Source: Smallanthus sonchifolius (taxonomy: Eukaryota; Streptophyta; Magnoliopsida; Asterales; Asteraceae). Taken from it: 64,000 bases of DNA. The position numbers were made by a program, and so were the translations under genes. This document shows, one piece after another, positions 46,010 through 57,175 of the stretch (the first letter of the stretch is position 1; every line of letters begins with the position of its first letter). The notes beneath the pieces were generated by a model. The model had not been told where the DNA came from. It was given only the letters and a program-made list of their open reading frames with translations, and made no database searches. Where the stretch lies: contig CM042019.1 in assembly GCA_023525975.1 (NCBI GenBank), positions 79,916,344-79,980,343 on the forward strand, written 5' to 3'.

Positions 46010-46920
46010 AAACGTTGTCACTGATCGTGATAATTGCATTTTAACTGAACCTGATACAATTGAGTCAAATGATAAACTGAAAATGATGCTTTATGGAGGT
46101 TTCAAATCCATTCTGCAAACAAAGAAAGAAATGTTTGCAAACAAACTGGGTAAGAATTTTCAAGAAAATATTAAAAAACATTACACCCCTAAAAGTCAAT
46201 TAACATCAGGTCAAGCACAAGATGCTGTTCATGTTCACCAAACAACTCCTATTGCTCATCAAGCTGAATCATCTACATCCAAAATCAGAGAGCCTTGTAG
46301 GAGGGTTTACAAACAAAGAAGAGCTTGCTTTCACTGTGGTACAGTCGGTCACATCATGGTGAACTGTCCTGAAAAGAATCAAAGGAAACGACCAGTTGTC
46401 CCACAACAGGTTGAACTCCCTAAGACACCACAAGTGAAGCAACCTAAAAGCCCAAGATCAAAAGTGGTGAAACCACCAGTGAAACAAATGGTTAAGTCAC
46501 CAGCAAAGCATGTGGCTAAACCATCTGTTCCAAAACGAGAAAAGCAACCATCTAATCCCAGTGTATCTACCTCCGGTAGTACATAAACCGGTGAGAAGTC
46601 TGTGGTGAAACTCTCTAAGCCACAGAGGAGAAGGCGGAACAAGAGATTGAGGAAACTTAAACAACAGCTAGCTGGTTGTCGACCGGGTGAAGCTTCTACT
46701 AGTTCACCTGTAGTTGATGATAGCAAACCTTCTGTTAAAAAGAAAAAGAAGAAAATATCCCGGAGTAAGAAACCCAAAACTTCTCAATCCTCTGGTTCTG
46801 ACTCTCCCAAAGAGTCACCAATTTTTGACAGTCATAATTATGAATTAATTGAAGTTGTATACTTTGAGAAAAACGGACGACCCAAAACCACAATGGCTTG
46901 GGTCTCCAAAACTAATTAAT
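46010..46920 (+). pseudogene. COP-E gag C-terminal half
   Basis: In frame from just after the COP-D LTR: V-T-D-R-D-N-C-I-L-T-E-P-D, then from 46083 an open frame with knuckle CFHCGTVGHIMVNC (about 46327) and a Pro/Lys-rich repeat region (P-K-S-P, V-K-P-P). After a TAA at 46584 (Gln fits) the basic linker KPQRRRRNKRLRKL and a Lys/Ser-rich tail follow to about 46919. The basic linker matches COP-A. Confidence 0.75.
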
Positions 46921-47525
46921 TTCTTTGGACTCATGCAGGGACATCCGAAGGGAACTACAGCTAACCGTTGGTATGTGGATAGTGGATGCTCCCGGCACAT
47001 CACAGGAAACATGGCCCTGCTTCAAGATGTTAAACCATTCAGAGGCGGCTATGTGGCCTTCGCATGCGAGAAGGGTGGTAGTGTAACTTGTCAAGGCGTG
47101 GTTTCTAATGGATGTATTAGCATCGACAACGTCAACTATTGCGAGCAGCTGGAGCATAACCTGTTAAGTGTCTCTCAAATATGCGACAAGGAGTACTCAA
47201 GCCTGAATGCTTGGTTCTCAAGCCTGGTTTTGTGGTTCCGAAAGATTGGATTCTGATGCGAGTGCCAAGAACAAATGACACCTATAAGATTGATATGAGC
47301 GTGGCAACAACCACCTCATCAGTTGCTACATGTTTACTTACAAAAGCGACAGAACTTGACTCAATCTTGTGGCATAGGAAACTCTAACACAATTTTTATC
47401 GTAAAATGAATCATCTTGTCCGAAACGGTTTGGTTACCGGGGTTCCTAAGCTGAGATTTTTCATTGCAGATGATTGTATGCCTTGTAAAAAGGGGAAACA
47501 ACAACGAAAATCTCACAAGCCCAAG
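46921..47525 (+). pseudogene. COP-E aspartic protease and GAG-pre-integrase region
   Basis: WYVDSGCSRHITG (about 46966) is the copia protease active site (D-S-G). LLSVSQICDKEYS follows, then after frameshifts WILMRVPRTNDTYKIDM and LWHRKL, with a CMPCKKGKQ metal-binding end (about 47478). Breaks near 46915, 47220, 47387 and 47529. Confidence 0.8.
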
Positions 47526-48370
47526 ATCTAAAACTCTATCGATACCCCTTTGGAGCTCCTACATATGGATTTGTTCATCAGGAGTATTGGAGGTAAGTCA
47601 TACTGTCTGGTTGTAACTGATGATTTCTCACGTTTTTCTTGGGTACACTTTTTAGGTATAAAGGATGAGACTGTTGAAATTCTTCAATACCTGATCTTAA
47701 GTCTGGAATCTTTATGCAAGCTGAAGGTTAAAAGAATAAGGAGTGACAACGGCACAAAGTTCAAGAACAACATGATGCAACTTTCTGTCTCAAGAAGGGT
47801 ATTCATCATGAATTCAGTGCTCCATACACGCCATAGCAGAACGGAGTTGCAGAAAGGAAAAACATAACTTTAATTGAAACTGCAAGGACGATGCTGTCAG
47901 ATGCCAAGCTTCCAATCACATTCTGGGAAGAAGCAGTTAATATAGCGTGTCACGTTTTGAATAGAGTTTTGGTGGTGAAAAGACACAACAAAACATGTTA
48001 TGAGATGATCAATAATCGACCTCCCAATCTTGATTACCTAGTCCCATTCGGTAGTCCCTATTCATTATTGTTACAGTACAAGGATCACAAGTCCAAATTT
48101 CATGCAAAAGCAGTGGATGACATTTTCTTAGGATATATTGCCAATTCACCATGCAAAAGGGTGTACAATATTGAAACTCTTTTGGTTGAAGAGTGGTTTG
48201 AAGTGGATTGCAATAAGCACGGTGTTCCACCAGAACCAACAGGTCCAGCTTGGGGGTTCGATTATGATGCTCTCTTCAAGTCTTTCAACCTTCCTGATCT
48301 ATCTGCTAAAGATGCTCCTAATTTATATCAACACAGTAGCAGCGGAGATGACTCCAATTTCTTAACATGA
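47526..48370 (+). pseudogene. COP-E integrase
   Basis: DDE core: HMDLFIRSIGGKSYCLVVTDD (first Asp), IRSDNGTKFKN (second Asp), then after a TAG at about 47836 (Gln fits) a frame with NGVAERKN (Glu) and ETARTMLSDAKLPITFWEEA. The C-terminal frame 47891-48370 has CYEMINNRPPNLDYLVPFG. Catalytic residues are visible but lie in different frames. Confidence 0.82.
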
Positions 48371-50110
48371 TCTACTGTACCAATCCGCACTCCTGGTCCT
48401 AATGCTGCATCTGCATCTAGGACTCATGACAGTGACAATGAAGAAGACACAAATGATGAAGGAAATGATGCTCGAGCTGATCCTAACACTCGTGTAGGAA
48501 ATGAAGCTCTAGTTGATCCAATCAACATTGAATCTTCTTCTAGTACACATGATATGGGGGAGTTGAGCACAAACCTTGATTCAGCTATCCAAGAACCTCA
48601 TGTACTAGAGACGAGAGTGCATAAGAATCATCCAATCAAAAACATCATTGGTGATCCTGATGCCGGTGTTCAAACTCGTCACATAACTGTTACTGAGAAA
48701 ACCAACTTGTACACTGAGATACTTAACATATGTATCATGGAAACATGTTTGCATGCTGCATTCGTATCCCAATTAGAGCCCAAGAATGTGAAGGAGGGTC
48801 TCGCTGACAACTGCTGGATAGAGGCTATGCAAGATGAGTTGTCTTAGTTCCAAAAGTTGCATGTGTGGGATCTAGCTGACCTACCAAGAGGTGTACATCT
48901 AATAGGTACCAGATGGGTGGTCAAGTGTAAAACAGATGATCGACACATTGTGATGAAAAATAAGGCAAGATTGGTTGTTCAAGGGTTTTATAAGCATGAG
49001 GGCCTGGATTACACAGAGGTGTATGCCCCGGTTGCTAGACTTGAAGCCATCCGACTATTTCTGGCTTATGCCTTCTTTATTGGCCTCAAGTTCTATGAAC
49101 TAGACGTGAAGATTGCTTTCCTATATGGAAAGGTATATGAAGAAGTCTTGTCACTCAACCACCTAGTTTTGAAGACCCGCTTAATCCTCATAAAGTATAT
49201 AAGCTCGATAAATCACTTTATGGTCTTCATCAAGCACCTATGGCGTGGTATGAGACTCTTTCAAATCATTTACTGTCCAATGGTTTCAACCGAGGGCAAA
49301 TTGACTCAACTCTCTTCATAAGGAAAGCATGAGGTGATATTCTACTTCTGCAAGTATACGTTGATGACATTATCTTTGGGTCTAAAAATGAAGAGATGTG
49401 TAGAGAATTCGAGCAGGTGTTGAAGTCCAAGTTTGAGATGAGCAACATGGGTGAACTGTCATTTTTTCTAGGTCTGCAAGTCAGTCAAAGGGAGAATGGC
49501 ATTTATCTAAATCATACTAAGTATGTACAAGAAATTCTATCAAAATAAAAGATGAATGATTACACTACTTATGGCACACCAATCCCAGTCAATCACAGTC
49601 TGCATCCAGACAAAGATGGAAAGGATATGGGTTGTAAATCGTACCATGGGATGATCGGATCTCTTATGTATCTCACAGCTTCAAGACCTAACATTATGTT
49701 TGCAGTCTGCTTGTGCTCGAGGTTTTAGTCACAACCAAAGGAATCTCATCTGATAGCTGTAAAGAGGATCTTCAGATACCTGAAAGGGAAACCCCGTTTG
49801 GGTCTTTGGTACTCCAAGTAGCAGTCTTTTGGCTTCAAAGCTTATACTTATTCTGATTATGGTGGTTGTAACTCCATCGTTCATTGACAACAATGCCACT
49901 ATGTCCATCACGAACAACCCGGTGAAACATTCCAAAATGAAACATATTGAAATTTGTCACCACTTCATTCGTGACTGTGCTGAAAAGCACCTCATTGAAC
50001 TTGTAAAAGTTCACACGGATGATAATTTTGCCGACCTTTTCACCAAGGCGTTTGATCGTACCCATTTTGAACATCTTGTCAAATTGATAGGAATGTTCAA
50101 TCCTAAGTGA
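48371..50110 (+). pseudogene. COP-E reverse transcriptase and RNase H (internal deletion in RNase H)
   Basis: CWIEAMQDELS, then TAG at 48845 (Gln fits), LIGTRWVVKCK, DYTEVYAPVARLEAIRLFLAY (Sirevirus-like), FYELDVKIAFLYG and VYVDDIIFGS (catalytic, about 49360), FFLGLQVSQRENGIYL, SYHGMIGSLMYLTASRP. Near 49865 YSDYGGCN jumps directly to SIVH and DNNATMSITNNPVKHSK, so about 190 bp of RNase H is missing. It ends NPK at 50110. Multiple stops and shifts. Confidence 0.85.
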
Positions 50111-50910
50111 GAAAACTTTTTCAAATAAAAACATTTCATGGAAGTTTAACTTTATTTCTCTTAAATCTTTTCTATATAGTTCGTTTTTCTTTGATATATT
50201 TTCAGAAAAATCCATACAAAATAGAAAATCAAGAAAATTTCAAGGTCATTTGAGGATAAGAGGAAATGATAGTAAATCAGTAAATGATCTAAAGGTCTTA
50301 GACTGCACGTATGGGAAATGATTTTGTCATGATTACTTGATCCTTATATTTGATTATCTTATTTTAATTTGAATATTTGCAAGTAATTTGAATGGTCAGT
50401 AGGCTATAAGCGTCTTTGAATCATTAGTAGTATGAAAATTAAATACAAATTACTACAACTGTGATTTGAACCCATGTTTTTCACATGTGTGTGTGTAAAA
50501 GAATGCAAAAAGATCATTATCAGATAAAGGATGTAAGATTTTGACAAGTATTTTCTTATGAGACCAGTTTCGGGTTATGTGTTTAACACAATTTTTCGAT
50601 TCTCTTCACTTCCCATACTCACAAGTATGCAATGAGAATTTGAGCCAAGATATGTCTTGATAGCAACCGTCAAGCATACGCTACCCCTTGGATCACACCA
50701 GATTCATTGAAGACATATCCAGATAACAGTTGGATCACACCAGATTCTTGATAATCCTTATGGATTCTACTTGATTTTTTCTGTGATAAACGATGTAACT
50801 TCATTTTAGAAATTTTGATAATCCTTGGGAAAATCATAGATGCCTTGAGATAATGCAATCTAATTTCTTAGCATAACTGTGGGGTACACGTTGTATATCT
50901 ATAAATATTA
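50111..50910 (+). other. Non-coding tail of COP-E between RNase H and the GYP-5 LTR
   Basis: No ORF of note. It contains a direct repeat TGGATCACACCAGATTC (50689-50705 and 50731-50747). Probably the post-pol spacer of COP-E; no accessory ORF or LTR is seen before GYP-5 cuts it. Confidence 0.5.
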
Positions 50911-51199
50911 TTTTCACACCCCCAATTTCAACTAACGAAGTTTTACCGTTTGGAAGGTGACACACCAGGATCTCAGTCATTAGTTACATCAAACGACACT
51001 AAATGGGACTTGAAATGTCATAACATAAAAGTTCAGAGTTAATGCGGAAGCGTAAACGTTAAAAAATGAAGTCAAAAGTAATTACACGCAATAAGCGTTA
51101 ATTAATATAATTAAGTAAACTGTTTAAAATGTTTGAAATGTATGATAAGACAATAGGACTCCATGCATGTCCTAACTGCGCAACCTATGCCAAAGCGAC

Positions 51200-51827
51200 C
51201 TGAGAAACATGTAAGAAAAAGTGTCAACCCGAGGTTGGTGAGTTCACAGGTTTCAAGTATACAATAAGAGAGTGTTTGCCAGATTATGTACATTCAATAT
51301 GCATATCTATAGGTAGCTAGCATATGTTCATGTCTTACTAAAGCGCTCGCAACCGAAGCTGTCTGTTTGTGTATTTGCCTCCTGCCAGGTCTATCAACTC
51401 TGGCAAATGTGAGTAGGCTAACATTTCACCTGTTCGATCTCTAATCGAGTTAGCGCGACCAACGCGGGTGGGATTTGTCAAACCCAGTAGTACTACTAAA
51501 CATTACCTCGCTAAGATCCATATTAATGGTTCGATGTATGATGAGGACTTTCTGTGATAGTGTGTCACACATAGCCTCAACAGTAATAACATATGAATTA
51601 CAATAACCTAAAATAGTTGTGTCATGTTTTCTTCCCCAACGGGAAAAACATGTAACATAATGTTTGTCTGCGTACCTGTTTCTCCCCCACGGGGAAAACA
51701 AGTAAAAGTATGATAGTTGGTGTTCATGTTTGTTTCTCCTCAACAGGAAAACAAGTAAAATATGTTTGTGTGTAAGCATGTTTCTCCTCCAATAGTAAAA
51801 CAAGTAAAAAGGGGCCGTGAAACTCAC
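51200..51827 (-). other. Intron-like segment in the GYP-5 LTR (628 nt)
   Basis: Donor ACTCAG|GTGAGTTTCACGGCC, acceptor TTACATGTTTCTCAG|GTCGC, branch-like ACTCACCAAC about 45 nt upstream. Inverted copies GGTGAGTTCAC (51237-51247) and GTGAAACTCACC (51817-51828). Confidence 0.5.
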
Positions 51828-52525
51828 CTGAGTTTGAGTAGAGTGTAGTAAATAGCACCACACAAGGATACAACTCTAACCACAAATGGATTGCATGCGG
51901 ACAATCTATGAATGCCCTAGAATAAGATGTGACAGTTAGGAATACGTAAGAGTTTGTGGCAACGACACGGAAAGGTCGAACGTTCTAAAATATACTTAGG
52001 ATTAACGGTTAGACGAACTAGTCCACGGGAATAAGGGTTTCCTAATTTAATAATTAAGATAAAAGTGTTTTCATGCCGGACGTCTCTAATTACGAATAAT
52101 ATTAATTAATAAATATATTCGTGCGTTCGTGCCGTTTAATAATGGTTTAGGAAAATAACACAAGTTATTATATTATTTTAAACTTAGATAAATAACACGA
52201 TACTTAAGTTTTATGACAAAATAATAAAACTATTATTTTATTCGGATGATAATAACATGAGAAATAATATAAATAAATATATTATTTTATTAGTTGAAAT
52301 GTTATACTTAGTTCACAGACGTGGTGGAAATACTATATAAATATATTACTTTTAATTGAAGTCACGTTATGAAAATAATTTAAATATATTATTTTATAAA
52401 TGAGTATTAATAATAACTACGGGTTGCAAACCAAACCCGAGCCAGCGGGTGGTTTTTAGGTTCAAAACATTGTAATATATATATAATAATATAGGGGATC
52501 TAAAAAAAACTGATGTAAAAGAAAT

Positions 52526-52594
52526 GGGGGTGGAGGGACTCGAACCTGAGTCTCCTCCCCCAAAGCCAACCGAGTTAACCATCCCACCCGCTAG
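52526..52594 (-). other. tRNA-like module in the GYP-5 LTR
   Basis: The minus strand has GGTTAACTCGGTTGGC (A-box-like), then GGAGG-ACTCAGGTTCGAGTCCCTCC (B box GGTTCGAGTCC). Sense relative to the element, as in GYP-2 and GYP-4. No intact cloverleaf. Confidence 0.55.
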
Positions 52595-53807
52595 GGTAAT
52601 CGCAATAGGTAATGATTCGAAATTGTTTTATCAAACGAACACCCTGTGTTCTTTCTCCCTATTGAACCGAATCCAAAACCCTTCAAAAATCCAACAATTT
52701 GAACTTCGATTGAATCAGTGGTCATAGGGGTTTCGTTAATCGGGTGTTTGCGAACCTAGGGTGGGTTTTAATTTGAAAAACAACTAGTTTAGGTTTGTTT
52801 AATTCCGGATCGAAATGCCGAAAACCCTAGACATGAACTTGGAATCGGTTTGAACAATTCTGATAATAAAATATGTTGGAACCATAGGGCTATTAAAGAG
52901 TAACTGATTGCGAAGCTAACCATATATTTTGATTAGATTGAGACTGAGTTTCGAGCGGGATTCGATTAGATGGTTCATACGAAGAACCCTAGTATCTGTT
53001 CGTCATCGATTTGATATTATAAGTTTGAATTACCATAAGGCTTTTACATATTAGAGTTTTATAAATCTTTTGATATAGATTAGTTTCATTTAGGTTGAGT
53101 CTAGGGTAGTGCTCGATCAAATCGGTTCCGTATGAACCCTAGAATTGGGTTCATCTTTGATTCGATGCTATCAGCCTCTAAAAGGTTAGGGCTTTCAATG
53201 TACAGGTAAAAACGAAGCTAACGATGTGATTAGTTACCATAATTGATGTTGAATTGGTTGAGTTCGACTAAGATGGGTGCCGAATTTGCGTGATTTGATC
53301 TCCGGCAACGCAGGTTCTCTTTCCGATCGAATTGGTGTATGAAACAGTTTCGGCTTGATGCGATTAAGTTGTGAGAGTGTTCAATTTCAGAGGAAGATGA
53401 TCGAAACGAATGAATTTGATGGCTTTGCAATGAAGGTCGACGGTTTAAGGTATGAATGCCCATAATTGGTATTTATTTGAATCATTAACACTCAATAATA
53501 ACTTAATGATGAATGATAATGCCATTAGTAATCTTTTCAGTTACGAATTCGGCCCGATATTCGGTTATGGGTAGCGAATTTGAGTGAAGAGCAATTGCAG
53601 TTTGACTTTACAAAGTCAACAAGAAAGATTATACTCAATTCTGACTCTCTAAAGTCAACAGGATTGAGTTTAGGTTAAATACACACTAGTCCTTGTACTT
53701 TTAGTTTAATTTGTGACAGAATCAGTCCCTGGGGTATAATATTGAGTTAACTGGGTTAGGTTTTAACAGAAAACTTAACGGAATTTCTAACGGAACTAAC
53801 TGAAAAG

Positions 53808-53935
53808 CCCGGATTGTCACATCATCCCTTAGTTGAAAGAATCTTCGTCCCGAAAATTAAATAATAATAATAATAAAAAATTTCCCGGGATATCACATCA
53901 TCCCCTAGTCGAAAGAATTTTCGTCCCAAAAATTA
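53808..53935 (-). repeat. Duplicated LTR/PPT junction of GYP-5
   Basis: Two ~52-bp copies, 53808-53860 and 53883-53935, share CCCGG..T.TCACATCATCCC and CGTCCC.AAAATTA, separated by an AATAATAATAA run. Each holds a PPT-like antisense CATCATCCC next to an LTR-end-like TCACA. Confidence 0.7.
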
Positions 53936-56900
53936 GAATAGGACCTTAGATTTTAGATGTGGATTGCTTGAACAGGTGAGAATACTTACGCATCATCTGA
54001 TCCTTACGCTCCCACGTGAATTCCGGTTCGCGTTTCGAGTTTCAACGGACTCTGACAATAGGAATTTTACTACACTTAAGCGTTTTGACTTCCCTATCCA
54101 TGCTTTCCACAGATTCTTCGATGAAACACAGTTGTTCATTAATGTGTAGTTCCTCAAGAGGAACCGCGAGTGACTCGTCTGCCAGATATTTCTTCAAGTT
54201 TGAGATGTGAAAGACGTTGTGTACACCACTAAGTCCTTCACGTAGGTCTAGTTGATACGCTACTGGGCCAATTCTCTTCACTATTTTGAACAGTCCAACA
54301 TAACGAGGATTCAGTTTTCCTCGTTTCTCGAAGCGAATTACACCTTTCCAAGGTGAGACTTTTAGTAGAACCATGTCGCTTACTTAAAACTCTAACGGTT
54401 TACGACGCTTATCGGAGTAGCTCTTTTGGAGATCACAAGCTGCCGCCATACAGTTTGGAATTTGAACAATCTTTTCAGAAGTTTCGAATACAAGTTCACG
54501 ACTTGTAAGTTGGCTATATCCAACTTCAGCCCAACAGATAGGAGATCAACATTTACGTCCGTACAATGCCTCGAATGGTGCCGCCTTGATGCTAGTGTGA
54601 TAACTGTTGTTGTAGGAGAACTCCACTAAAGGTAAGTGAGACTCCCAGGTGTTACCGAAATCGATCACACAAGCTCGTAGCATGTCCTCTAATGTTTGAA
54701 TGGTACGTTCCGTTTGACCATCAGTTTGAGGGTGATACGCCGTACTCATGTCTAGACGCGTACCTAAAGCTTTTTGTAGAGATTTCCAGAAATGTGATGT
54801 GAATCGAGCGTCTCGATCCGAAATGATAGAAATTGGAACTCCGTGCCGAGATACTACTTCTTTCAGGTAAAGACGAGTAAGTTTCTCCATTTTGTCATTC
54901 TCTTTGATTGCTAAGAAGTGAGCGGACTTTGTTAAACGATCAACGATTACCCAAATGGTATCACATCCGGTAGGAGTTCGTGGTAATTTGGTGATGAAGT
55001 CCATGGATATTAGTTCCCATTTCCATATGGGAATTTCTGGTTGTTGGAGAAGACCAGAAGGCTTATTATATTCAACTTTGACCTTCGCGCAAGTCAGGCA
55101 CTTGCTCACATAGATGGCTATATCGGCCTTCATCTTTGGCCACTAATACAGCACCTTTAGGTCATGATACATCTTGTCGGAACCTGGGTGAATAGAGTAA
55201 AAAGATTTATGAGCCTCATCCATGACTAGTTCCCTTAAGTTCCCGAATACTGGAACCCATATTCGCTCGGCAAAGTAGCGAATACCGTCAGATTTGACTT
55301 CGAGTTGTGCTTCCATACCGCGTGTACCTTCCAGCGATAGGTTTTCCTCTTTTAGGGATTCGAGTTGAGCACTACAGATTTTGTCAGGTAATCCAGGGTG
55401 AATAGTAAGATGTAATGTTCGAACTCGTTTGGGTTTCGTTTCTTTTCGACTTAGGGCATCAGCTACAACATTAGCTTTACCCGGGTGATACCGGATCGCA
55501 CAGTCATAATCATTTAAGAGTTTGACCCAACGATGTTGTCGCATGTTCAACTCTTTCTGCTCAAAGATATGCTGAAGACTCTTGTGATCGGTATATATGG
55601 TGCATTTGGTACCGTACAAGTAATGTCTCCATATCTTAAGTGCGAAGACTATGGCTCCCAACTCTAGGTCATGGGTAGTTAGTTTTTCTCATAAATTTCA
55701 ATTGACGGGAGGCATATGCGATAACCTTTTCGCGTTGCATCAACACACAACCTAGACCCTGAATAGACGCGTCACAATACACTACAAAATCATCCGTTCT
55801 TTCCGGAAGAGCTAGAATGGGTGCACTGCAAAGTTTTTGTTTAAGATGTTGGAATGCTGATTCCTGAGTTTCACTCCAGTTATAGGGTTTACCCTTTTTG
55901 AGCTAGAGTAGTGGGAGGTTGAGCAATCTTTTTAGATTCCATCAATGAATTGATGGTAGCAGCCAGCCAATCCTAGTAATTGTCGCACCTCTGTTGGAGT
56001 TATCGGTGCTGTCTGATTCTTGATGTCTTCTACTTTAGATGGGTCGACATGTATTCCTTTCTCGTTGACTACATGTCCTAGAAGTTGAATCTTCGCAAAT
56101 CTAGATTTCGCACTTAGAGAAATTGGGCATACAATTGCTCTTGTTTCAGTAATCTAAGGATTAAGCGTAGGTGCTCCTCATGTCCTTCCTTGTTCTTAGA
56201 ATAGATGAATATGTCATCAATAAAAACGATGAGGAACTGATCGAGGTAGGTTTTACACACGCGGTTCGTGAGGTCCGTGAACACCGCGGGTGGGTTGGTT
56301 AATCCGAAAGGCATGACTATGAACTCATAGTTTTTGTACTTAGCTCTAAAAGCAGTCTTAGAGATACCCTCATCTCGGACTCTCAGTTTATGGTAACCAG
56401 ACTTAAGGTCTATTTTGGAATAGAAACTTGATCCTTGGAGTTGATTAAACAGATCATCTATGCGGGGTAGAGGATAATGATTCTTGATAGTTACTTTGTT
56501 CAGCTCACGGAAATCGATGCACATACGGGAAGTTCCATCTCTCTTCCTGACGAATAAGATCGGAGCTCCCCATGGCGATGAGCTAAGTCTGATAAATCTC
56601 TTATCTAACAACTATGGAAGTTGTGTAGATAACTATTGTAACTCACTAGGTACAAGTATGTACGGCGCCCGAGCAATCGGCGCTGCTCCGGGTGCTAGGT
56701 CGATTTGGAATTCTATTTGACGGTGAGGTGAAATACCAGGCAGGTATTCAGGAATTACTTCCGGGAAGTTACGAATGATCGGAATGTCATCAATCTTCTT
56801 TTCTTCGGATGGTTGCCCAGTGACAAGAGCCAGAATGGCAGTATGCCCTTTACGTAAGCACTTATGTGCTTTCATGAAGGATATGATGCCTACGACAGCA

Positions 56901-57175
56901 CCAATCCTCTCGCCTTGGATAGAAGGGTTCCTCCACTCGGGATAGGAATGCGAACGATTTTGTCATGATAAATGATTTTGGCTAGTTCTTAGATAACCAA
57001 TCCATACCGGCAATCATGTCAAAACCGCCAAGTGTGACTGACATGGGGTCAATGTCAAGCTTATGACTAGCTAGTCTGAGTTTACATCCTATAAGAATGT
57101 GAGTCGCTTCGATTATCTGACCGTCTGCTATCTCTATGGTATACCTAAATTATGATAGAGTTGGAGTACGACCGT
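53936..57175 (-). pseudogene. GYP-5 pol: protease remnant, RT, RNase H, integrase, chromodomain
   Basis: From the low end: chromodomain (EPEFTWERKDQM...KYSHLF), preceded in protein by a TGA where Trp fits; GPY/F-type region SPWKGVIRFEKRGKL (54374-54042); integrase core with KCLTCAKVK, MDFITKLPRT, ISDRDARF, YHPQTDGQTERT (55133-54546); RNase H with TDHKSLQHIFEQKELNM (55661-55143); a broken stretch 55662-56113; RT with RMCIDFRELNKVTIKNHYPL, MPFGLTNPP and VFIDDIFIYS (56611-56114); linker (56875-56633); protease remnant with GMDWLS (about 57000). Many shifts. Confidence 0.85.

Larger units (their letters stand above)
46001..50910 (+). mobile_element. COP-E: gag-pol of a Sirevirus-like copia element lacking both LTRs
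   Basis: It begins inside gag at the COP-D insertion and continues through protease, integrase, RT and RNase H to 50110, then non-coding DNA to 50910, where the GYP-5 LTR starts. It is the oldest of the three nested copia elements and carries many frameshifts and stops. Confidence 0.8.
50911..53821 (-). repeat. GYP-5 3' LTR, about 2911 bp
   Basis: The outer end TTTTCACACCCCC is a mutated TGTGACACCCCC (intact in GYP-1); the inner end is CCGGATTGTCACA. It contains one tRNA-like module (52526-52594), the intron-like segment (51200-51827) and a local tandem run of CCCC(A)ACGGGGAAAAC-type units (51630-51800). Confidence 0.82.

Noticed and set aside
46379..46777. 132-codon minus-strand ORF, hydrophobic and Cys-rich
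   Set aside because: Antisense shadow of the Lys/Pro-rich COP-E gag tail.
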